From an uncultured Roseateles sp. (GTDB lineage Bacteria; Pseudomonadota; Gammaproteobacteria; Burkholderiales; Burkholderiaceae), in NCBI GenBank assembly GCA_946480605.1, contig CAMLKW010000270.1:1-5324 (forward strand): a stretch of DNA of 5,324 bases, given 5' to 3'. Made by a program: the position numbers and the translations under genes. Shown one piece after another: positions 1 to 5,324 of the stretch; the first letter of the stretch is position 1; each line of letters starts with the position of its first letter. The notes under the pieces were generated by a model. It ran no database searches. It saw only the letters and a list, made by a program, of their open reading frames with translations, and was not told the origin of the DNA.

Positions 1-700
1 CCACCTCCATGTGGCCGTGCGGCGCGTCGTCGTAGCCGAACACCGAGAGCGGGCGCACCACGGTGATGCCCGGCGCATCGGCCGGCACCACGATCATGGA
101 CTGCTGCTCGTGGCGGCCGGCCTCGGGGTCGGTCTTGCCCATGACGATGTAGACGGCGCAGCGCGGGTCGCCCGCACCGCTGCTCCACCACTTGCGGCCG
201 TTGATGACGTAGTCGTCGCCGTCACGGTCGATGCGGCATTCGATGTTGGTCGCGTCGGACGAAGCCACGGCCGGCTCGGTCATCAGGAAGGCCGAGCGGA
301 TCTCGCCGGCCAGCAGCGGTTCCAGCCAGCGGTCCTTCAGCGCCTCGGACGCATAGCGCTCCAGCGTCTCCATGTTGCCGGTGTCGGGCGCCGAGCAATT
401 GAAGACCTCGGGCGCCCAGAACACGCGGCCCATGATCTCGCACAGCGGCGCGTACTCCAGGTTGGACAGGCCCTCCGGCGCACGCGAGGACTTGGGCAGG
501 AACAGGTTCCACAGCCCCGCCGCGCGGGCCTTGGGCTTGAGCTCCTCGATGACCTTCGTCGCCTGCCAGGGGTTGCCGGCACGGCGGTTGGCCTCGACTT
601 CCTGCAGGTAGCGCAGCTCGTTGGGGTAGATGTGCTCTTCGAAGAAGGCGAGCAGGCGCTCACGCATCTGCGTGACCTTGGGGCTGTAGTCGAAGTTCAT
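1..700 (-). CDS. Acyl-CoA dehydrogenase, ACAD10/ACAD11-like (C-terminus beyond left edge)
   Basis: FAD-dependent acyl-CoA dehydrogenase, which would oxidise an acyl-CoA to the 2,3-enoyl-CoA in the cytoplasm and pass electrons to ETF. The reading frame has no stop from the ATG at 698-700 to the left edge, giving 233 residues, a little over half of the usual length of about 400. The start is supported by GGAG at 708-711 on the minus strand, 7 bases from the ATG. The N-terminal helical domain opens with [16 protein letters not shown]. The middle beta domain carries [14 protein letters not shown] from M140 (flavin and substrate loop) and [11 protein letters not shown] with K170, W171 and W172. 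LSVFGYDD then leads to the cut end. This wording closely matches the dehydrogenase domain of ACAD10/ACAD11 as I recall it. The catalytic glutamate region lies outside the window, so activity and chain-length preference cannot be judged. No kinase-like (APH) domain is fused at the N-terminus; a partner may lie to the left. Family certain, subgroup likely. Confidence 0.93.
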   Translation of the reverse strand, partial: MNFDYSPKVTQMRERLLAFFEEHIYPNELRYLQEVEANRRAGNPWQATKVIEELKPKARAAGLWNLFLPKSSRAPEGLSNLEYAPLCEIMGRVFWAPEVFNCSAPDTGNMETLERYASEALKDRWLEPLLAGEIRSAFLMTEPAVASSDATNIECRIDRDGDDYVINGRKWWSSGAGDPRCAVYIVMGKTDPEAGRHEQQSMIVVPADAPGITVVRPLSVFGYDDAPHGHMEV

Positions 701-809
701 GGCGCGGCTCCGGTGGGACGGCCCCAGTGTGGCCCAGCGAACGCCGCGCGCTTGTCGCGCAGGCATCAGAACTGTGGGGATGGCCGGCAGGCCGCAACAA
801 TGCCGGCCC
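701..809. promoter_or_regulatory. Divergent intergenic region between dehydrogenase and acyltransferase
   Basis: These 109 bases separate two divergent genes, so they should hold the promoters of both. I could not pick a convincing -35/-10 pair on either strand. Two dyads are visible: a 5-bp stem with a 5-base loop at 746-760 (GCGCG/CGCGC), and an 8-bp perfect inverted repeat at 782-808 described separately. Promoter function is inferred from the layout only. Confidence 0.45.
782..808 (+). repeat. 8-bp inverted repeat abutting the acyltransferase start codon
   Basis: GGCCGGCA at 782-789 is perfectly mirrored by TGCCGGCC at 801-808, with an 11-base spacer. The right arm ends one base before the ATG at 810. 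In RNA this would be a strong GC stem occupying the place of the ribosome binding site. In DNA it could be an operator half-site pair. In a genome this GC-rich, short perfect dyads also arise by chance, so function is unproven. Confidence 0.5.
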
Positions 810-2774
810 ATGCCCATGCCCGCCGCCGACCCTTCCCACCGCTGGGACATCCAGGCCCTGCGCGGCCTGGCCGTCGCCGCCGTGCTGCTGCAGCACGCCG
901 CGCCGGGGCTGCTGCCCGGCGGCTATCTGGGCGTGGACCTGTTCTTCGTCATCTCGGGCTTTCTCATCACGGGCCAGGTGCTGGGCGGGCTGCGCGAGGG
1001 CCACTTCAACCTGGCGCAGTTCTATGCCCGCCGCGCGCGCCGCCTGCTGCCGGCCGCCTATGTCGTGCTGGCGCTGACGATGCTGGCCGCGCCATGGTGG
1101 CTGGCGCCGCTGGAGCGCGCCGACCTGGCCCGGCAGCACTGGGGCGCGCTGGGCTTTGCCAGCAACGCGGTGCTGTGGCTGCAGAGCGGCTACTTCGACC
1201 TGGCGGCCGAGTTGAAGCCGCTGCTGCACCTCTGGTCGCTGTCGCTGGAGGAGCAGTACTACCTGCTGCTGCCCGCGCTGCTGATGCTCGTCGGCACCGG
1301 CCGCCGTGGCCTGTGGGTGCTGGTGCTGCTGACCGTGGCCAGCCTTCTGCTGGGCCTGGGCCTGCAGCGCGTGGACGCCAGCGCGGCCTTCTACCTGCTG
1401 CCCGGCCGGGCCTGGGAGCTGGGGCTGGGCTCGCTGGCGGCCTGGGCGCACGCGGCCGGCTGGCGCGCGCCCGCGGCGGTGCGCCTGCCGGCCACGCTGC
1501 TGCTGGTGACGCTGCTGCTGCTGCCCCTGCCCCCGATGGCCGGGCTGGGCCACCCGGGCGCCAACGCGCTGTGCGTCGGGCTGGCGACGGCGGCGCTGCT
1601 GCTGAGCCGCGGCCGGCCCGACGCGCCGCGCCTGCTGGTGCCAGTCGTGCGACTGGGCGACCTCTCTTACTCGCTCTATCTGGTGCACTGGCCGCTGATC
1701 GCCTTCGTCAACAACGCCTGGGTGGGCCAGCCGGGCGCCACCGGCCTGGCCCAGGCGCGCTGGACCGCCGCGGCGCTGGCGCTGCCGCTGGCCTGGGCGC
1801 TGTGGCGCGGCGTGGAGCAGACCATGCGCCGCTGGCCGCTGCCGCGCACGCGTCGCGGCTGGGGCCTGGTGGTGGGCAGCACCGCGCTGCTGGCCCTGCT
1901 GCCGCTGCTGCTGCCGTCGGCGCCCGGCGGCGATGCGCGCCGCCCCAACCACGGCTTCTCGGTCGCCTGCGACCAGTGGGAGCGCTGGGTGGACAAGCCC
2001 GAATGCCGCAACGCCGTGCTGCCGGGCTGGGCGGTCTGGGGCGACTCCTACGCCATGCACCTGGTGCCCGGCCTCGCCGACATCGCGCCGGGCCTGGTGC
2101 AGATCACCGAGTCGTCCTGCGGCCCCCTGCCCGGCATCGCGCCCTGGCGCGCCGACGCGCCGGCCGGCGCCAGCTTCACGCGCGACTGGGCGCGCCAGTG
2201 CGAACGCTTCAACCGCTCGGTGCTGGAGGGTCTGTCCGCGCCCACGGCGCCCGGCGTGGTGCTGGCGTCCAGCCTGCTGGAGCAATACCTGGGGCCGCCG
2301 GGAGGCCTGCTGCTGCGCTGGGTGGACGGCCAGGAGCAGGTGGTGCCCGCCGCACAGGCCGAGGATGCACTGGTGGCCGCCGCCGCGCGGATGGCCCAGG
2401 CGCTGCGGGCGCAGGGCAGGCGCCTGGTATGGGTGTCGCCCCCGCCCAAGGGCCCGTTCGACGCGGGCGCCTGCCTGGAGCGCCGCCGGCTGGGCCAGGT
2501 CACGCTGGGCGCGCCGGCCGACTGCCGCATCGTGCAGGCCGACACGCCCGTGCTGCCGCGGCGCGCCGTGGCGCTGCTGCAGCGCTTCGAGCGCGAGGCC
2601 GGCGTGCCGGTGCTGTGGCTGGACGCGTCGCTGTGCCAGGCCGGCCGCTGCCGCACGGCCGACGCCGACGGCCTGGCCTTCTACCGCGACGCCGGCCACC
2701 TCGGCGTGGAGGGCTCGCGCCGCCTGCTGCCGCAACTGGCCGACCGCCCCACCATCGAGGCCTTGGCACGCTAG
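810..2774 (+). CDS. OafA/YrhL-type acyltransferase 3 with C-terminal SGNH domain
   Basis: Inner-membrane O-acyltransferase, expected to move acyl (often acetyl) groups onto a surface or periplasmic glycan such as O-antigen or exopolysaccharide; the acceptor cannot be told from sequence. With the 810 start it is 654 residues, normal for this two-domain family. The membrane domain covers about residues 10-370, with many hydrophobic helices. It has DIQALRG (R18), LLQH (H29, the conserved family histidine), [14 protein letters not shown] (about 41-54), [11 protein letters not shown] (71-81) and [11 protein letters not shown] (about W142-E148). The last helix starts near W351. The periplasmic SGNH domain has WGDSY with nucleophile S413 and the DxxH pair D627/H630. 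It holds eight cysteines (387, 399, 437, 464, 555, 572, 609, 614), which suggests disulfides. The residue after GDS is Tyr rather than the common His. Start choice: ATG 810 or 816 places the core motif at the usual distance, but neither has a clear Shine-Dalgarno. ATG 780 and 699 are in frame but add atypical sequence. Confidence 0.93.
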   Translation: MPMPAADPSHRWDIQALRGLAVAAVLLQHAAPGLLPGGYLGVDLFFVISGFLITGQVLGGLREGHFNLAQFYARRARRLLPAAYVVLALTMLAAPWWLAPLERADLARQHWGALGFASNAVLWLQSGYFDLAAELKPLLHLWSLSLEEQYYLLLPALLMLVGTGRRGLWVLVLLTVASLLLGLGLQRVDASAAFYLLPGRAWELGLGSLAAWAHAAGWRAPAAVRLPATLLLVTLLLLPLPPMAGLGHPGANALCVGLATAALLLSRGRPDAPRLLVPVVRLGDLSYSLYLVHWPLIAFVNNAWVGQPGATGLAQARWTAAALALPLAWALWRGVEQTMRRWPLPRTRRGWGLVVGSTALLALLPLLLPSAPGGDARRPNHGFSVACDQWERWVDKPECRNAVLPGWAVWGDSYAMHLVPGLADIAPGLVQITESSCGPLPGIAPWRADAPAGASFTRDWARQCERFNRSVLEGLSAPTAPGVVLASSLLEQYLGPPGGLLLRWVDGQEQVVPAAQAEDALVAAAARMAQALRAQGRRLVWVSPPPKGPFDAGACLERRRLGQVTLGAPADCRIVQADTPVLPRRAVALLQRFEREAGVPVLWLDASLCQAGRCRTADADGLAFYRDAGHLGVEGSRRLLPQLADRPTIEALAR

Positions 2775-2866
2775 CAAAGCGCCAAAAGCTGCACAGCGGC
2801 GGCGCCCCGAAACAGGGCGCCAGCTGATAGGCTCTCCGACCTCCCTGTGCCCGGGACCGACCCGAA
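2775..2866 (+). other. Short gap between acyltransferase and cyclase, with stem-loop at 2801-2821
   Basis: This 92-base gap contains GGCGCCC (2801-2807) and GGGCGCC (2815-2821), a perfect 7-bp stem around a 7-base A-rich loop. AGCT at 2787-2790 and 2822-2825 could extend it with a bulge of 10 bases on the left side. No T-tract follows on either strand, so it is not a standard intrinsic terminator. It could be an attenuating or RNA-stabilising hairpin between two cotranscribed genes, or the leader of the cyclase. A modest Shine-Dalgarno (GGGA, 2853-2856) sits 10 bases before the GTG start. Confidence 0.5.
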
Positions 2867-4327
2867 GTGACTCCTGCCGCACTTGTGCGCTCGCTGCTGC
2901 TGGGGCTGCCCGCCTTGCTGGTGGCCGGCGCCTGCGTACTGCTGGACGCGTCCACCGGCGCCACCGCGCTGGCCGTGGGCCTGGCGGCCTTTGCGCCGAC
3001 GCTGCACAGCCTGCTGCGCATGGAGCACCGGCGCGCCGCGGCGGCCGGGCGCTCGCAGGCCTTTGCTCAGGCCCTGATCGACGCCATCCCCGACCCCACC
3101 TACGTGAAGCAGCAGGGCGGCCGCTACGTGATGGTCAACGAAGCCTTCGCCCACTACCACGGCCGGAGCAAGGAGGACGTGCTCGCCCACGGGCTCGGCG
3201 GCGGCGGGCCCGCCGATGCCGCCAACCGCGCGCTGTCGCTGCAGGAAGACGAGCGCATCCTGGCCGGCGGCGAGCTGCTGAAGGAGGAGCACACGACGCG
3301 GCGCCTGTCCGGCGACGAGGTGTTCCGCATCGTCAGCAAGCGCCGCAGCGTCTACCTGGACGGCAAGCCCGCCGTCGTCGGCATCGACCACCACATCACC
3401 GAATGGCGCGTGGCCGAGCGCGAGCTGAAGCGGGCGCTGGAGCGCGAGGTGGAGCTGCGCAAGCGCACCGAGCAGTTCGTGCAGGACCTCATCGACCTGC
3501 TGCCCGACGCCATCTACATCAAGGACGCCCGCAGCCGCCTGGTGATGGTGAACGCCACCGCCGTGCGCCTGCGCGGCATGAGCCGCGAGGCGCTGATCGG
3601 GCTGAACGCCATGGACCTGGCCCCACGCCCGGGCGTGGGCGAGACCTCGCTGGCGGAAGACCAGCTCGTGCTGCAGGGCCAGGAGGTCGTCAAGGAAGAG
3701 CAAAGCGTGCTGCCGGTCACCGGCGAGGAGTGCTTCCGCGTCGTCGTCAAGCGGCGCTGCTTCGACGTGGATGGCCAGCCGGTGGTGGTGTCCATCCAGC
3801 ACTACGTGACCGAATGGCGCCAGGCCGAGCGCGAGCTGAAACGGCTGGCGCAGGAAGACGCGCTGACCGGCATCGCCAACCGGCGCTGCTTCAGCGCCGA
3901 GGCCGAGCGCGCCATGCACGCGGCCGAGCGGCACGGCGGCGCGCTGACGCTGCTGCTGGTGGACGTGGACCTCTTCAAGCGCGTCAACGACGAGCATGGC
4001 CACAACGTGGGCGACGAGGTGCTGGTGGAGCTGGCACGGCGCCTGCGCGACGTGCTGCGCAAGTCCGACCTGGGTGGCCGCTGGGGCGGCGAGGAGTTCA
4101 TCGCGCTGCTGCACGGCACGCCGCAGGCGGCACTGGAGTTCGCCGAGCGGCTGCGCCGCGCCGTGGCGGACACGCCCTTCGCCACATCGGCCGGCCCGCT
4201 GAGCGTCACGCTGAGCGGCGGCTGCGCCGGCCTGCGCGCCGGCGACACGCTGTCGACCCTGGTGGGGCGGGCCGACGAGGCGCTGTACCGCGCCAAGGAA
4301 AAGGGGCGCAACCGCGTGGAGGCCTAG
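2867..4327 (+). CDS. Membrane-anchored diguanylate cyclase, PAS-PAS-GGDEF
   Basis: Makes c-di-GMP from two GTP, probably under control of its two PAS domains, at the inner membrane. It has 486 residues. GTG at 2867 is the first possible start after in-frame stops at 2825 and 2828. Two hydrophobic segments (about residues 6-27 and 30-48) form an N-terminal hairpin with almost no periplasmic loop, so sensing is likely cytoplasmic or within the membrane. PAS1 (about 64-180) and PAS2 (about 202-317) resemble each other closely. Each is followed by a helix ending AERELKR (189 and 326) that can act as a signalling linker. The GGDEF domain (about 327-486) has DALTG (D331), DVDLFK with metal-binding-type acidic residues D366 and D368, and GGEEF at 407-411. 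RKSD at 398-401 is an I-site spaced exactly as in PleD-type enzymes, so product inhibition is expected. There is no EAL or HD-GYP domain. The PAS ligand is unknown; no haem or flavin signature is evident. It is convergent with the antiporter gene, 13 bases away. Confidence 0.96.
   Translation: MTPAALVRSLLLGLPALLVAGACVLLDASTGATALAVGLAAFAPTLHSLLRMEHRRAAAAGRSQAFAQALIDAIPDPTYVKQQGGRYVMVNEAFAHYHGRSKEDVLAHGLGGGGPADAANRALSLQEDERILAGGELLKEEHTTRRLSGDEVFRIVSKRRSVYLDGKPAVVGIDHHITEWRVAERELKRALEREVELRKRTEQFVQDLIDLLPDAIYIKDARSRLVMVNATAVRLRGMSREALIGLNAMDLAPRPGVGETSLAEDQLVLQGQEVVKEEQSVLPVTGEECFRVVVKRRCFDVDGQPVVVSIQHYVTEWRQAERELKRLAQEDALTGIANRRCFSAEAERAMHAAERHGGALTLLLVDVDLFKRVNDEHGHNVGDEVLVELARRLRDVLRKSDLGGRWGGEEFIALLHGTPQAALEFAERLRRAVADTPFATSAGPLSVTLSGGCAGLRAGDTLSTLVGRADEALYRAKEKGRNRVEA
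3062..3844 (+). repeat. Tandem duplication of the PAS-plus-linker unit inside the cyclase
   Basis: Residues 66-189 and 204-326 align end to end. Shared landmarks in order are LID..PD..Y.K, VMVN, KEE, a G[DE]E.FR.V.KRR strand, DG.P.VV, and TEWR.AERELKR. At DNA level, 36 bases at 3398-3433 and 3809-3844 match at 33 positions by my count, offset by 137 codons. This indicates internal duplication, with the middle parts diverged and the linker ends conserved or homogenised. Confidence 0.8.
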
Positions 4328-4334
4328 CCGCAAC

Positions 4335-4360
4335 GGCGGGTCAACCCACCAGCAGCTTTT
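4335..4360 (+). terminator. Weak candidate terminator for the cyclase gene
   Basis: GGCGGG (4335-4340) and CCCACC (4345-4350) can pair around a TCAA loop with one C-A mismatch. A run of four T begins only at 4357. The stem overlaps the stop codon of the convergent antiporter gene. It is short and the T-run is distant and brief, so this is a weak candidate. The only other choice in the 13-base gap is no intrinsic terminator at all. Confidence 0.2.
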
Positions 4361-5324
4361 CCTCGGCCCGCGCCAGCGCTGCCGGCGTGCCGCTGATGAC
4401 CAGCGTGTCGCCGCCGGCCAGCTGGGCGCCGTCCACCCGCAGCCCCTTGCCGTCGGCACGGCGCAGCGACACGACGGCCACGCCCACCGCGTGCAGCGCC
4501 AGGTCGTCCAGCGGCTTGCCGGCATGCGGGCTGACAGCCGGCAGCGTGACGGAAGCCAGCCGCGCCTGCTCCAACTCGTCCAGCGTGTCGTCGTCGGCGC
4601 CGTGGAAGTAGCCGCGCAACAGGCCGTAGCGCTTGTCGCGCGCGTCGCGCGTGATGCGGATGACGCGGCGCATGGGCACGCCCACCAGCGCCAGCGCGTG
4701 CGAGGCCAGCATCAGCGAGCCCTCGATGGCCTCGGGCACGACCTCGGTGGCGCCGGCGGTCTTGAGGCGCTCCAGGTCGCTGTCGTCGATGGTGCGCACG
4801 ATGACCGGCACCTTGGGCGCATGGGCCCGCACCAGGTCCAGGATCTTCAGCGCCGACGGCGTGTCGTGATAGCTGACGACCACCGCGCTGGCGCGTGCCA
4901 GGCCCGCGGCCATCAGGCTCTGCACCTTGGCCGCGTCGCCGAACACCACGCTCTGGCCCGCGGCGGCGGCCTGGCGCACGCGGTCGGGGTCCAGGTCCAG
5001 CGCCATGTAGGGGATGTGCTCGCCCTCCAGCAGCCGAGCCAGGTTCTGGCCCGAGCGGCCGTAGCCGCAGATGATGACGTGGGCCTCCTGCTTGATGCTC
5101 TTCTTGGCGATGGTGGTCAGCTGCACCGACTGCATCAGCCAGTCGCTGCTGGACAGCTTCATGACGATGCGGTTGCTGTACATGATGAGCAGCGGCGTGG
5201 CGAGCATGGACAGCACCATGCTGGCCAGCACCGGGCTGACCCATTGCGGCGCCACCAACTGGTGCTGCGCGCCCAGCGTCAGCAGCACGAAGCCGAACTC
5301 GCCCGCCTGCGCCAGGTACAGGCC
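4341..5324 (-). CDS. CPA2 (KefB-type) cation:proton antiporter with TrkA-N and TrkA-C domains (N-terminus beyond right edge)
   Basis: Inner-membrane monovalent cation (probably K+ or Na+):proton antiporter, gated by a cytoplasmic nucleotide-binding domain. The frame is open to the right edge and ends at TGA 4341-4343, giving the last 327 residues of a protein that usually has 600 or more. Visible residues 1-50 are the end of the exchanger domain: AQAGEFGFVLLTLG matches the conserved KefB/KefC helix motif, followed by another membrane segment. A Rossmann-type TrkA-N domain begins near residue 80, with HVIICGYGRSGQ (glycines of GYGRSG at 87-92) and the acidic strand end ALDLDPDRV, which favours NAD(H) binding. 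A TrkA-C (RCK_C) domain covers about 256-327, starting LASVTLP. E. coli KefB/KefC lack a comparable TrkA-C, so glutathione gating should not be assumed and no gene symbol is given. The GTG at 5286-5288 lies inside a membrane motif and is not the start. Confidence 0.94.
   Translation of the reverse strand, partial: GLYLAQAGEFGFVLLTLGAQHQLVAPQWVSPVLASMVLSMLATPLLIMYSNRIVMKLSSSDWLMQSVQLTTIAKKSIKQEAHVIICGYGRSGQNLARLLEGEHIPYMALDLDPDRVRQAAAAGQSVVFGDAAKVQSLMAAGLARASAVVVSYHDTPSALKILDLVRAHAPKVPVIVRTIDDSDLERLKTAGATEVVPEAIEGSLMLASHALALVGVPMRRVIRITRDARDKRYGLLRGYFHGADDDTLDELEQARLASVTLPAVSPHAGKPLDDLALHAVGVAVVSLRRADGKGLRVDGAQLAGGDTLVISGTPAALARAEEKLLVG

Noticed and set aside
746..760. 5-bp GCGCG/CGCGC stem as a regulatory hairpin
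   Set aside because: It is too short and too expected by chance at this GC content to claim as functional by itself.
699..809. Extending the acyltransferase start upstream to ATG 699 or 780
   Set aside because: The extra residues are Arg-rich and unlike the family's short N-terminus. ATG 699 overlaps the dehydrogenase start codon, and the G-run before 780 is too close to serve as a ribosome binding site. ATG 780 remains a weak alternative.
11..2827. 938-residue plus-strand open frame over the dehydrogenase and acyltransferase
   Set aside because: Its sequence is Arg/Ala/Gly-rich shadow coding. The minus strand of 1-700 and another plus frame from 810 give clear family motifs.
660..2882. 740-residue open frame on the minus strand opposite the acyltransferase
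   Set aside because: It is rich in Gln, Arg, Ala and His with no domain motifs, typical of an antisense frame of a GC-rich gene. The plus strand here encodes a clear acyltransferase.
2771..4525. 584-residue minus-strand open frame opposite the cyclase
   Set aside because: It is an antisense frame rich in His, Gln and Val with no recognisable domain. The PAS-PAS-GGDEF frame fully explains this DNA.
1933..4611. 892-residue plus-strand open frame spanning three genes
   Set aside because: It is a low-complexity Arg/Ala/Pro/Cys product that crosses gene boundaries and overlaps well-supported genes in other frames and strands.
4324..5244. 306-residue minus-strand open frame overlapping the antiporter
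   Set aside because: It is an Arg/Gly/Ala-rich frame-shifted shadow of the antiporter gene, whose own frame shows KefB and TrkA motifs.

Overview
The window is about 5.3 kb of very GC-rich, densely coding chromosome. The third-position G/C bias, short gaps and protein families fit a betaproteobacterium of the Burkholderiales, perhaps Comamonadaceae or a neighbour. That placement is inferred from composition and from recalled protein similarity, not from a marker gene. There are four protein genes, two of them cut by the window edges. I see no rRNA, tRNA, CRISPR array, insertion sequence or integrase.

Layout: (1) 1-700, minus strand: N-terminal 233 residues of an acyl-CoA dehydrogenase of the ACAD10/ACAD11 type, running off the left edge. 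(2) 701-809: a short divergent gap holding two dyad symmetries, one ending one base before the next start codon. (3) about 810-2774, plus strand: an OafA/YrhL-type membrane acyltransferase with a C-terminal periplasmic SGNH domain. (4) 2775-2866: a gap with a perfect 7-bp stem-loop. (5) 2867-4327, plus strand, GTG start: a membrane-anchored diguanylate cyclase with two PAS domains that look like a tandem duplication, and a GGEEF domain with an intact I-site. (6) 4341-5324, minus strand: C-terminal 327 residues of a CPA2/KefB-type cation:proton antiporter with TrkA-N and TrkA-C domains, convergent with the cyclase and running off the right edge.

The genes do not form an obvious pathway. The dehydrogenase and antiporter are housekeeping or catabolic genes on the opposite strand. 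The acyltransferase and cyclase point the same way, 92 bases apart. They could be cotranscribed, which would place a c-di-GMP producer beside a surface-glycan modifier, but nothing in the sequence proves a functional link. I found no convincing evidence of a novel system. The best leads are the PAS duplication and the hairpin abutting the acyltransferase start.
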